Assembly: GCF_031127805.1 (NCBI RefSeq)
Contig: NZ_JARXHW010000001.1
Coordinates: 124,001-188,000 of the forward strand
Reading direction: 5' to 3'
DNA: 64,000 nt
Source of the DNA: Thalassobacterium maritimum
Lineage (GTDB): Bacteria; Verrucomicrobiota; Verrucomicrobiia; Opitutales; Coraliomargaritaceae
Shown: piece by piece, positions 54,175-63,379 of the stretch
Numbering within the stretch: the stretch's first letter is position 1
Layout of the letters: each line of letters starts with the position of its first letter
Translations under genes and position numbers: made by a program
Notes under the pieces: model-generated
Database searches by the model: none
What the model saw: only the letters and a program-made list of their open reading frames with translations
Told to the model about the DNA's origin: nothing

Positions 54175-55389
54175 CTACCGACGACGACCAAAACGGCTGC
54201 TGCCTGAATTACGCTTGCGGCGACGTGGCTTTTCAGCCGTTGAAGTGCGGATAATTGGCTCATGAAAGTAGTTAAAGCCTTCCAACTTCAACTGCGGAAT
54301 CTGCATATCAATAAACTTCTCGATTGCGTCCAACTTGGCTTGCTCATCAGGCGCAACGATTGTCGCTGCATCGCCTTCACGCTGCGCACGGCCGGTGCGG
54401 CCGATGCGGTGCACATAATCTTCGGCATGCTCCGGCACATCGTAATTAATAACGTGGGTAACGTTGGCGATATCCAGACCGCGCGACGCAATATCCGTCG
54501 CAATCAAAATCTTAATCTTGCCGTCCTTAAACTGCTGTAGTGCTTTAGTGCGCGCCTTTTGCGGCAGATTCGAGTGCATCGCCGCGCAACTCAAGCCACG
54601 CTCTTGCAACCAGCGTGTGATGCGGTCGGCGCCCACCTTCATACGACAGAAAATGATCATGCTATCGATTTCCATTTGATCGATCAGTGCGATCAGCAGG
54701 TCAAATTTCTGCATGGCTCCCACCGGATAAATGACATGCTTCACCGTCTCTGCAGGTGTGAGCTTAATACCAATGGTCACGTCAACGGGATCTTTTAAGC
54801 CCTTAGCGACTAAGCGCTTAATATCCTCCGATACAGTTGCCGAAAAGAGTAATGTTTGCCGGTTCTTATTGCACAGCTTCATGATGCGCTGCACATCGTC
54901 AATAAAGCCCATATCGAGCATACGATCAACCTCATCCAGCACCAAGACTTCGATGGACTTGAGGTCAAAGTTCTTTTGCTGAATGTGGTCCAGCAAACGC
55001 CCGGGCGTCGCGATCACGACATCGGCGCCCGCCTTGATCTCATCAATTTGCTTACCATAGCCCACACCACCGTGGATCAGGCAGCACTTAGGCGCACAGT
55101 ATTTGCCATACGAATCAAACTGGTCCTCCACCTGTGCCGCCAGCTCACGTGTGGGGCCCAAAATCAAGCAACGCGGTGCGGCGCCTTCGCGGTGCCCGCC
55201 GAGGCGATGCAGAATCGGCAGCGCATAGGCGGCCGTTTTACCTGTGCCTGTCTGCGCGGAGCCGATTACATCGCGCCCTTCGAGAATATGTGGGATCGCG
55301 CCCGCTTGAATAGGTGTCGGCTCTGTAAAGCCGAATTCGTCGATAGATTTAAGGATAGACTCGTCGAGTCCAAGTTCGTGAAACGTCAT
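54175..55389 (-). CDS. DEAD-box RNA helicase (RhlE-like)
   Basis: 404 residues from the ATG at 55389; a frame to 55425 adds 12 non-family residues. All motifs are present: Q motif (GFTEPTPIQ), AQTGTGKT (motif I), PTRELA, TPGR, the DEAD box as DEVD in LVLDEVDRMLDMGF, SAT, then IIFCRMK, TDIASRGLDI and HRIGRTGR. A basic Arg-rich C-terminal tail of about 25 residues should bind RNA. DEVD is an unusual form of motif II. It leads rsmE and may act in ribosome assembly or mRNA turnover. Confidence 0.93.
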   Translation of the reverse strand: MTFHELGLDESILKSIDEFGFTEPTPIQAGAIPHILEGRDVIGSAQTGTGKTAAYALPILHRLGGHREGAAPRCLILGPTRELAAQVEDQFDSYGKYCAPKCCLIHGGVGYGKQIDEIKAGADVVIATPGRLLDHIQQKNFDLKSIEVLVLDEVDRMLDMGFIDDVQRIMKLCNKNRQTLLFSATVSEDIKRLVAKGLKDPVDVTIGIKLTPAETVKHVIYPVGAMQKFDLLIALIDQMEIDSMIIFCRMKVGADRITRWLQERGLSCAAMHSNLPQKARTKALQQFKDGKIKILIATDIASRGLDIANVTHVINYDVPEHAEDYVHRIGRTGRAQREGDAATIVAPDEQAKLDAIEKFIDMQIPQLKLEGFNYFHEPIIRTSTAEKPRRRKRNSGSSRFGRRR

Positions 55390-55567
55390 AATTATTTTGC
55401 TGTGGGTGAAATGCCCGGCCAACATAATAACGCATCCGGGTCCGATATAAATCCGAGCTATTTACGCGAAAAACGGTAATTACTCAGAAAGGAAGTCGCA
55501 AACACTGCCTGCATTTCATTGAAGATCAAGGAGAAAGCGTAAGCGCCTAAAAAGGGCGAAAGAAGAC

Positions 55568-55592
55568 GTAGGGGCGTCACTCATGACGCCCG
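55568..55592 (+). repeat. 25-bp REP-like element, copy 2
   Basis: Starts GTAGGGGCGTCACTCATGA and ends CGCCCG; the core GGGCGTCA-CTCA-TGACGCCC is a perfect 8-bp dyad. It lies in the 285-bp gap between the helicase and TamA genes, 29 bp from an inverted third copy. The gap contains no gene. Confidence 0.5.
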
Positions 55593-55621
55593 CCGAGCTT
55601 GAGCGCCGAGCCTGGGTGCGC

Positions 55622-55646
55622 CGGTCTTCATAAGTGAAGCCCCGAC
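55622..55646 (-). repeat. 25-bp REP-like element, copy 3 (inverted)
   Basis: On the minus strand it starts GTCGGGGCTTCACTTATGA, agreeing with the other two copies at most positions. Copies 2 and 3 face each other across 29 bp, so together they form a larger imperfect palindrome of 79 bp, a BIME-like arrangement. Confidence 0.5.
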
Positions 55647-55674
55647 ATTTCGCAACAGTTTATAATACTCACAG

Positions 55675-57753
55675 CTAAAAAGGGAAGCCGATCGAAAAAT
55701 GTAGCGCGCCGTCCGAATCGGAATCTCTGGGATTCAAATTGTGCCCATACTCCAAGCGCAAGGGCCCCACCACAGTCTGATACCGAAGTCCAAAGCCGAT
55801 GGAGCTCAAGACCTCCCGCTCGCGATCGAAAAAGCCGTCGCGGGCATTCAAAACAGAATCAAAAAAGAACACGGTCGAAAGCTGAGAGTAAATACGCTGC
55901 TCCAACTCTAGGTTAAGCAAGAGATAACTCTCTGAGCCCACTTCATCGCCCCCGGAATCCCTGGGGGAAGCACCACCTTCGACGTAACCACGCACGGAAT
56001 TTTCCCCACCCGAGAAAAAGCGCTCATTAAATGGAATATTATCCTCGGCCGCGCCGGTAGTAAAAATCGTGCCTCCTTGCAGCCCGGCATGGAGCAGTAT
56101 GCTCTCACTCAACGAACTATGATAGCTGCCCCCCAGCTCTAACTTTTGAAAGTTCACGCTTCCGCCCAGCCATTGTCCCGCAGTTTCTAAACTGGCATAT
56201 AAGCTATAGCCGGAGCTGGGCGCTAAAAAGTCATCACGTCGGTCCAGCGATGCCTTAAAAGTCACACTCGCCACTGTAGCGTCTTCTTCCGATTCAAAAC
56301 TAACTAGATCCAGACGATCAGCATTCTCTTGCGAAAAACCATACTCGACCGCCAGGCGCAGCCCCGTATCCGACAATTGCATAGAAGTGCCAACGGCCAT
56401 CCCTTGGGCACGTCGATCAAAAGAAAGCTCTTCCCGATAATTGTATTCAGCATTCAGATACGTCGTCAAATCGGTCCCTAAAAACTGGGGAATCGAATAG
56501 GTGGCCTCGCCGAGTGTCGATTTAAAGCTCTGTTTCACTTCGACCTCGTAACGGTGCGCGCGCCCCCAGGGGCTGCGGTGCTCCCAGCGAAAACCTAGCC
56601 TGGCCTGTTCATAACTACCCCAACCTGCTCGCAGCTGTAGCTCCTTGCGCTGACTCGGGCTGAGTGCATACACCACCGAGCGGGCATCGCCGCTAGTCGG
56701 CTCCAACTGCAGACCGACTTCTTGAAAGATCCCTAAGCCCATCAATTGACGCCGCGCCTCACTCACTGCAATTAAATCCAGCGGCTCACCTGCCTTTAAT
56801 TCAACCTGTCGCTTCAAAACAGAACGTTTTGTAGCCGCATCACCATCGAACTCAACTTGCTGAAGCGTGACAGCCTGCCCGTAGTCCACACGATAGCGCA
56901 AATGGCGCAGCAACACACCTGCTTGCTCTTCGGAATCAGCCACAATCTCACTGCTGACTGTCGCATCCGGATAGCCTGCTCGATAAGCTTCGTTACGAAG
57001 CGCCGCACGCTCGGCCTGTTCCCATTCGCGGGTGAACACCACTCCCTGCGCAGGCTCTTTGCGCACCTCATCCTCACTCCCTGCGCGCGTAATCACGATC
57101 TCTAACTCACCAATTTGATATAAGGGCCCCTGCTCAATCGTGAGCTCTACCTGAACGGCCCCGCTCACTGGATCAATGTCAATCTGCTGGTTCACTACTT
57201 GTGCGGAACGATAGCCTAAGTCATCCAAAGCTCGCAGCAGTCGCCCCTGCCGACGCTCAAAATTCTCGTAGGTGAAAACACGTGCTTTCTTGCCGGAAAA
57301 TAAGACACCTCCGGGAATAAAAAAGCGCTCCACTTGTTTCGCTTCGATCGCATGCACTCCATCGACCACAACTGTATCGTAGTATGACAACACTCCGGGT
57401 GTGATGATAAATTCAACCGCCTCCGCGACAAAATCGACTTCAAGTTGAATGGCATAATCTCCCTGCCAATAAACAGAGCGCTCGGTCTCCCCCACAAGCA
57501 TCCGCCCCTCGATCGTGGGCTCTAGATAGCCCTTTCGCTTCATTTGCTCCAACAATAAGAATGCACTGTCTTCCAAGATGGCGGCATCCAAATCAATCGC
57601 CACATCTGACTCGACATTATTCAAGAATGACAAGCGGGCATCCATGCTTCGATCTTGAAAAAATCCCAATCCAGACACCGTGAGATTACTCTGTCCCATT
57701 AAAGTGCTGCCCCACAACAGAGCCAAAATTGCAATCGGTAGTATCCGCCTCAT
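55675..57753 (-). CDS. tamA: BamA/TamA-family outer membrane protein
   Basis: 692 residues with a signal peptide (MRRILPIAILALLWGSTLMGQ). The N-terminal half contains POTRA-like repeats (for example VQVELTIEQGPLYQIGELEIV and the LQQVEFDGDAATKRSVLKR segment), the C-terminal half an Omp85-type beta-barrel with the GGENSVRGYVEGG loop motif and a terminal Phe (FSIGFPF). It should sit in the outer membrane. TamB overlaps its start (ATGA on the minus strand), so the pair is translationally coupled and probably forms the TAM complex for outer-membrane protein or lipid transport. Confidence 0.88.
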   Translation of the reverse strand: MRRILPIAILALLWGSTLMGQSNLTVSGLGFFQDRSMDARLSFLNNVESDVAIDLDAAILEDSAFLLLEQMKRKGYLEPTIEGRMLVGETERSVYWQGDYAIQLEVDFVAEAVEFIITPGVLSYYDTVVVDGVHAIEAKQVERFFIPGGVLFSGKKARVFTYENFERRQGRLLRALDDLGYRSAQVVNQQIDIDPVSGAVQVELTIEQGPLYQIGELEIVITRAGSEDEVRKEPAQGVVFTREWEQAERAALRNEAYRAGYPDATVSSEIVADSEEQAGVLLRHLRYRVDYGQAVTLQQVEFDGDAATKRSVLKRQVELKAGEPLDLIAVSEARRQLMGLGIFQEVGLQLEPTSGDARSVVYALSPSQRKELQLRAGWGSYEQARLGFRWEHRSPWGRAHRYEVEVKQSFKSTLGEATYSIPQFLGTDLTTYLNAEYNYREELSFDRRAQGMAVGTSMQLSDTGLRLAVEYGFSQENADRLDLVSFESEEDATVASVTFKASLDRRDDFLAPSSGYSLYASLETAGQWLGGSVNFQKLELGGSYHSSLSESILLHAGLQGGTIFTTGAAEDNIPFNERFFSGGENSVRGYVEGGASPRDSGGDEVGSESYLLLNLELEQRIYSQLSTVFFFDSVLNARDGFFDREREVLSSIGFGLRYQTVVGPLRLEYGHNLNPRDSDSDGALHFSIGFPF

Positions 57754-60700
57754 CGCTTAAATAGACTCCAAATTAAATCCAGGTTATACGCATCATACAC
57801 ATCGTAGCCTCCCTCCAGAAACACATCTTCCGATAACTCATAGCGCACCCCGACTGTATTGCGACCGCTACGGCTGGTCTCCTCGCCGACATCGACCGTC
57901 AAACGATCAGAAAACTGTTCATCCATTCCGCCCGCACCCAGCAAGCCTTGCCCCAAATAGAGCCCGACCGAACCGACACCGCCGCCAGAAGTGCTACCAG
58001 TCGTCAGCAGTCTCACGATTGAGGCATTCGAGAGTGTCGGCGTGGATTGAAATTGCACATGTGGATCCTCCAGGGTCTGCGTCACATCCATCGTAATGAT
58101 GTACGAGGCTTTTTGCGCAATACCGTTGAAACTTAACTGCACCGTATTCGGTTGGCCTGGCTCGATATAAGCTTCGCCGCTAGTGAGTCGCATTCTGGCA
58201 CCGGGAAAGCGTAGCTCTCCATCCACGGTCCGCACCGTCCCGATCAATAAGGGTTCTGCAAAAGTGCCTCCCAAGTCAAAGTTGGCCGTTAACTGCGTGC
58301 GAAAATAGGGACTGCGCACCCGCATAAACGAATCTCCGGCGATTTTAAGATCAAAGCGCCAGTCTGCAATCGCCGGCTCACGAATCGAAAAATAGGGAGG
58401 CTTTGACTGCGGTCCACTTTCCACGCTCGGTGCGAGCGGATCAAATTCCACCAGCATGGTGCTCGAGCGTAAGTTTAAATTACCCTGAACGATCGCGCTC
58501 TCGTCATGATTGGTATGGCTGGCCTGCACATCCAAATCACTGCGTAAAATCATATCTGTGGTTCGCACCAAAGGCACATTCAGCCCGTGCACGTGAAACT
58601 CCCACAGCGGACGATCCAGATCGCCTGCATCCAACCAACCGGTAAAGCTCACTGGACTGCCCCCCACTTGCGCCGAGGCCTCTTTTGCCGTAAAGCGACG
58701 TTCCGCCAACTCTAGCTCGCCACGGATCAAATCCACCGAAGGTAATGATTCTGTCGGGCGCAGAGCGAAGTCTTGAAAGGATAAACGCCCTGTCAAATTC
58801 CAATCGGGCTGCAGGTCTAAGGAACCGCTCACACGTCCGCTACGCCGCATGATCGGGGGCAAATAATCCACCCAGTTTTCGGCTTGCCAATCCCTCAGCT
58901 CGATTCGCCCGCTTCCTGCCGAGAGCCATGCCTTGCGAGCCTCCAAGCTCCCGGTGAGTGCAGTGATCAGCCCCGCGGTCGGCACGCTCAAGCGCCCCGT
59001 CACCTCACTCTGATTCACGATAAATTTGAACTGCTCAACTTGAACACGATCAGCTTCAGCCCGCGCCACAATTTCAATATGATCAATCTCCGGGACGTTC
59101 TCCAACGATGTTTCCAAACTGGCAATCGACACTTCCAGCACCCCCGTAGGCTGCTCCATCCGGCCGCCCACTTGCATGTTCAACGCCGCCTGACTGAGCT
59201 TCAAACCGAAATGCTGCGACAACCATTTTGCAAAGCTGGGCGTCACGGACCCGGTTAAACTCGCGGCCAAATCTCCGCGATCTAATACCGTCCAAAATGC
59301 TTCACCCGCCACTGGAAATTGCAACCGCACAGGCGCGCGGATCGAACCTTGTAGCAAGGGAGCCTCCGCAAATTGCAACTGCACGGTATCCGCGACGAGA
59401 CCTTCGGGGCTCAACTCAAGCTCGACATCTACACGAAGGGGCAGCTCCTCGCCAACGGCTCGCGTTTCCAAGTGCACCTCCAAGGACCCCAACAAATGCG
59501 GCCGCAAATCAGAAATGGACAGCTCCACCGATTCGATGGTGAGTGAGGGCAAGTCTCGATCCACCCAACGCCCCAAGCGTTGTAATGTAACATTGCGCAA
59601 GCCTAGCTCCAAGCCCGTGGCCGGATTCCAGCCAGCTTCGATATCTAACTCTGGCCCCTGCAAGTGAAAGCGCTCAGCTATAAATCGCGATTCTGGAAAA
59701 TCCGCATCCCCGGAATATCGATAGCTAAAATGCGCGGGCGCCTGCAGCTCTAGTGTCGGACGCACGGGGTCCACCCACACGAAGCGACTGAGATCCAGCG
59801 ACACACGTCCCTCCTCAAGCCGAGTCACGAAGGATGCCTCGATCACCGCACCCGCGGCTGTCGCCGAGCCAGCCACAGTCCATTGTTGCCAACCCTCACT
59901 CTGATAGCTCCCCGACAAGCTGATGGGCGTCACGCCCGGATACTCCACCGTGAGTGGCTCCAAGTCCCCCACAATCATAGGGCGCTGCCAGTCTCCACCA
60001 ATCCGCCCACGGGTCTTTAACCCATCCGAAAACGCAAGCGGAGCCACCATCGTATTCAGCCACTCTGAAGCGAGCGCGACACTGTATTCGAAATCAAGCG
60101 ACAAGGTGGACAGGTCAACCTGCCCGCTCAAGTCCACCACCCCCGCATCCGACGCCAAGGGCTGCAGCACGGCCTCATCCACCCGCAAGACGGAACCTTC
60201 CCAGCGCCCCTCCACATCCACCTGTGCCACCTGATAGCGATCGTAAATCAAGTCCTTGGCATTTAAATTGAACAGCACGTTCGGCCCCGCACTCAACGAG
60301 GGCGCCACACTCAGACTGGCCTCGATCTGGCCGCCTGCAGGCAAGAAGGCCTGCTGTGATAAGTCGACACTGGCATGAAATTCAGCCCGCTCAGCCACAC
60401 TGCCATCTGCCAGATTCATTTCCAAAGGCTGACGTAAACGCAACTGCCCCCAGCCCGCAGCCACTTGCAGTACCTCCACCCGCAAGCGTTCTAAATCACC
60501 CGAAAACTCCATGCCCCCCGTCATTGTAATCGAGTCCTGATCTTGCGCCTGCACCACACCCTCAAGTTGTAGCCTGCCCATATATCGCCCGGCTTCCCAA
60601 CGAAAATCAACGCCTGTCAGCGCTCCGCCTTGCCATTGCATGGCCACCGCAGAGGGTAACCATTCAGGATCGATCGCAAACCGCTCCGACTTAAGTGCTG

Positions 60701-61511
60701 CCCGCACGGGCAACCGCTCCCCCTCCGAAAACGAAACCAAGCCCACGGCTCGCTCCCCTGCGCGACGAAATTCAAAACTCACATCCAACTCTTCCGAACG
60801 AGGCTCCAGTGATAAGTCCAACTCTAGTCCCGCAGCGGGAGCCGTCACCAGTGCCGACCAGTCCGCGTTCGGCTCCAACGTAGCCCGCAGCTCCACCCGA
60901 TCCAGCAAGTCTGGCAAGCGCACCGAATCAACGACCGCGGCCAGTTGCCAATCGCTCAACGTCAACCTAGGCAGCTCGAATATCGCGGCTCCATTCGACG
61001 CGTGGACCTGTAAATCATTCAACTTCAGCGGAGGCAGCCATTGCCCATAGGTCCGCAAGGCCTCACGCGCTTGCCGCACCGCGGAAACCACATCCACCGG
61101 CTCCGACTCGGCCGGCTCCGCGGATGAGCCCTCGCTCAACTCAACCCGCAAAGTATCCACCTCCAACAAAGAGGCAGACGAAAAATCTCCGCCCAAGCGT
61201 TCCCACAAATATTGCTGCAGCGAAGGCACCTCCAAGCGCCCCAGCGAGCAGCGAAACGAATCCCTAGCATAGCCCAGCTCCGTAAATAACAGCCGCCCCG
61301 ACTCCAAACGCTGCACCGAGCGCACCTCCACATCCCCCCAACGCAGCAAGGTGGGCATAGCGCGAGGGAGCCACCAAATACTGGTGACCCATAAAGCGCA
61401 GAGACCAACCAAACCATAAACCAACAGCCGAACCAGTATGCGTATGTAGCGAAATTTCCTCACAAAGACCCAAAGACTAAACAGAGCGCATAATAGCTCA
61501 ACTTGTTTCAC
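57750..61511 (-). CDS. tamB: Translocation and assembly module protein TamB
   Basis: 1253 residues. An N-terminal membrane anchor (about 20-47, YIRILVRLLVYGLVGLCALWV) is followed by a very long beta-rich, repetitive region, and a C-terminal TamB domain (DUF490) with GTVRTVDGELRFPGARMRLTSGEAYIEPG split over two segments, QLSFNGIA and LEDPHVQFQSTPTLSNASIVRLLTTG. It should form a periplasm-spanning hydrophobic groove. The start is GTG at 61511; a later GTG is possible. Coupled to tamA by a 4-bp overlap. Divergent from gluQ. Confidence 0.9.
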   Translation of the reverse strand: MKQVELLCALFSLWVFVRKFRYIRILVRLLVYGLVGLCALWVTSIWWLPRAMPTLLRWGDVEVRSVQRLESGRLLFTELGYARDSFRCSLGRLEVPSLQQYLWERLGGDFSSASLLEVDTLRVELSEGSSAEPAESEPVDVVSAVRQAREALRTYGQWLPPLKLNDLQVHASNGAAIFELPRLTLSDWQLAAVVDSVRLPDLLDRVELRATLEPNADWSALVTAPAAGLELDLSLEPRSEELDVSFEFRRAGERAVGLVSFSEGERLPVRAALKSERFAIDPEWLPSAVAMQWQGGALTGVDFRWEAGRYMGRLQLEGVVQAQDQDSITMTGGMEFSGDLERLRVEVLQVAAGWGQLRLRQPLEMNLADGSVAERAEFHASVDLSQQAFLPAGGQIEASLSVAPSLSAGPNVLFNLNAKDLIYDRYQVAQVDVEGRWEGSVLRVDEAVLQPLASDAGVVDLSGQVDLSTLSLDFEYSVALASEWLNTMVAPLAFSDGLKTRGRIGGDWQRPMIVGDLEPLTVEYPGVTPISLSGSYQSEGWQQWTVAGSATAAGAVIEASFVTRLEEGRVSLDLSRFVWVDPVRPTLELQAPAHFSYRYSGDADFPESRFIAERFHLQGPELDIEAGWNPATGLELGLRNVTLQRLGRWVDRDLPSLTIESVELSISDLRPHLLGSLEVHLETRAVGEELPLRVDVELELSPEGLVADTVQLQFAEAPLLQGSIRAPVRLQFPVAGEAFWTVLDRGDLAASLTGSVTPSFAKWLSQHFGLKLSQAALNMQVGGRMEQPTGVLEVSIASLETSLENVPEIDHIEIVARAEADRVQVEQFKFIVNQSEVTGRLSVPTAGLITALTGSLEARKAWLSAGSGRIELRDWQAENWVDYLPPIMRRSGRVSGSLDLQPDWNLTGRLSFQDFALRPTESLPSVDLIRGELELAERRFTAKEASAQVGGSPVSFTGWLDAGDLDRPLWEFHVHGLNVPLVRTTDMILRSDLDVQASHTNHDESAIVQGNLNLRSSTMLVEFDPLAPSVESGPQSKPPYFSIREPAIADWRFDLKIAGDSFMRVRSPYFRTQLTANFDLGGTFAEPLLIGTVRTVDGELRFPGARMRLTSGEAYIEPGQPNTVQLSFNGIAQKASYIITMDVTQTLEDPHVQFQSTPTLSNASIVRLLTTGSTSGGGVGSVGLYLGQGLLGAGGMDEQFSDRLTVDVGEETSRSGRNTVGVRYELSEDVFLEGGYDVYDAYNLDLIWSLFKR

Positions 61512-61613
61512 CGGATTTTAAGTTCGGTCAAATTAACTCAATGCCTAAAAAAACGACATCCACCCACACACTAAGCTTGTGAACACAACACATCCCGCGC
61601 TAGCATTTGCCTC

Positions 61614-62486
61614 ATGAGTTCGACCTACCGAGGACGCATTGCACCCACACCGACTGGCTATCTGCACTTGGGCCATGCACGCACCTTTTGGATCGCAATG
61701 GAACGCGCCAGAGAAGCCCGCGGTCAACTCATCTTCCGCGATGAGAATCTGGATCCACAACGCTGCAAACCAGAATTCTCCCAAGGAGCCATCGAAGACC
61801 TGCGCTGGTTTGGCTGCGACTGGGACGAAGGCCCCGATGTGGGCGGCCCCAGCGGCCCCTACCGCCAGAGCGAGCGCCACGCATTGTTCCTGCAAGCATG
61901 GGCGCGCTTAAAAGACGCCGGCTACATTTACCCCTGCGATAAATCACGCAAAGATGTCGCCCGCGCCGCACAAGCCCCCCACCCCGAAGAAGAGGCCAGC
62001 GAGCCCATCTACCCCGAAAGCTGGCGCCCACCACTCGGCACCGGTCAGGCGGCCGACAGCCCCGGCGACACCAATTGGCGCTTTCGCGTGCCCGACGAAC
62101 GATGCATCGAATTCGACGATGGCCGCCTAGGCCCCTGCGCCTTTACCTGCTTGCGCGACTTCGGCGACTTCCTCGTCTGGCGAAAAGACGGCGTGCCCGC
62201 CTATGAGCTCGCAGTGGTGGTCGACGATGCCGCCATGCAAATCAGCGAAGTCGTGCGTGGCGAAGACCTACTCATCTCCACCGCCCGACAGCTGCTGCTC
62301 TACCAGGCCCTCGGCCTAAAAGCCCCCGAGTTCTACCACACTCCCCTGCTCTGCGATACCACCGGACAAAGACTCGCCAAGCGCAACCGCTCCCTCACAC
62401 TGCGCGAATTAAAAGCCGCCGGACATCAACCCGCAAACCTGCGCACCTCCGATGACTGGTGGTCGGGACTCGAAGACTCCATCTAA
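61614..62486 (+). CDS. gluQ: Glutamyl-Q tRNA(Asp) synthetase-like protein
   Basis: 290 residues, the length of GluQ (YadB), which lacks the anticodon-binding part of GltX and glutamylates queuosine in tRNA-Asp. Catalytic core: GRIAPTPTGYLHLGHARTF (HLGH signature), LIFRDENLDPQRC, GCDWDEGPDVGG and a KMSKS-like KRNRS (LAKRNRSLTLREL). The zinc ligands usual for GluQ (CxC, then YxxxC) are not kept: the first reads C-D-K and the Tyr segment has no Cys, so the zinc site seems lost. Its 3' end overlaps the MscS remnant by 35 bp in another frame. Confidence 0.88.
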   Translation: MSSTYRGRIAPTPTGYLHLGHARTFWIAMERAREARGQLIFRDENLDPQRCKPEFSQGAIEDLRWFGCDWDEGPDVGGPSGPYRQSERHALFLQAWARLKDAGYIYPCDKSRKDVARAAQAPHPEEEASEPIYPESWRPPLGTGQAADSPGDTNWRFRVPDERCIEFDDGRLGPCAFTCLRDFGDFLVWRKDGVPAYELAVVVDDAAMQISEVVRGEDLLISTARQLLLYQALGLKAPEFYHTPLLCDTTGQRLAKRNRSLTLRELKAAGHQPANLRTSDDWWSGLEDSI

Positions 62487-62880
62487 ACAGTTAATCAACG
62501 AAGACGAAGAACGCATCACCATACCCAACCGCAAGGTATTAGGCGAAATTTTCACCAACTCCTACGAGTTCAAAGTAGTCGAAGCCGTCGTGGGCATCGA
62601 TTACAGCGCCGATCCCGAACAAGCGATCCAATGCATCGCCACAGCCGTCAAAAAAGTAGAAGGCATCGCGCCCGAGCGCGAGCCCGACGTCGGGATCGAA
62701 GACTTCGGCGACTCCGCGATCAACATCGGCTACCGCGTCTGGGTGCCCACCCAAACCTACCACCAAACCCGCTACCAAATCAACCTAGCCGTCTTCCGTG
62801 CATTAAAAGATGCAAAGATCAACATCCCCTTCCCACAGCGCGATGTGCACCTGATCCCCTCACAGACCGAGGAGGCTTGA
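62452..62880 (+). pseudogene. MscS-family mechanosensitive channel, C-terminal remnant
   Basis: 142 codons open, of which about 125 are recognisable as the cytoplasmic C-terminal half of MscS channels: ITIPNRKVLGEIFTNS (the beta domain end), VVEAVVGIDYSADPEQAI, GIEDFGDSAINIGYRVWVP and INIPFPQRDVHLIPS. The transmembrane helices and the pore are missing, and no upstream piece is in the window. The remnant starts directly after gluQ, so a deletion or recombination joined the two. The open frame is intact and may still be translated; it could not form a channel by itself. Confidence 0.6.
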
Positions 62881-63379
62881 ACCTCAGAAAGAGTTTAATC
62901 GAGGCGGTGCCACTATTTTCTATCTAGAGGTAAATCTAAGCATTGAGAACTCCGAGAGCAGTAGCTAGGGAACAAAGTCCCCCTGGCTACTCACTCTGCG
63001 TCGGGCTTGTCGGCTTCGGCTCGAGCAAATCACCTAACGCGTGGGTGCACCTACCAGATAAGATTCCGGCCGAGAAGCGCGACCACCATCGTCCTCAGCG
63101 ATCCTTCGTAGTCATGTTTTGAATACATAACGCATAGGCAGCACTACCGTATGTCGAACAGACTGGATTTGTTAAGCCCATGTATCAGCACTGTTAAGAT
63201 TACTTGACGCACTGGTTTCCTTATTGCGTGCCCAGCATGGATTGCTGATTCACGGCGAAGTTCACGGCTATGGCCATCCGATTAATATTGATCAGTCGCG
63301 GGATCTTCCCGCATCGCCAGCCGGTTCTTAATCACACTTTCGCCTAATCGTTTTCAAATACATTGATGCTTTCCATTCT
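62881..63379. other. Intergenic region with no confident gene
   Basis: This 499-bp gap holds two open frames without a good start codon (62943-63122, TTG start, 59 codons; 63176-63331, 51 codons, no start). It also holds a hairpin GCGGGA-TCT-TCCCGC at 63298-63312. No homolog could be recognised. The promoter of the LamG-domain gene should lie in its last 100 bp. Confidence 0.6.
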
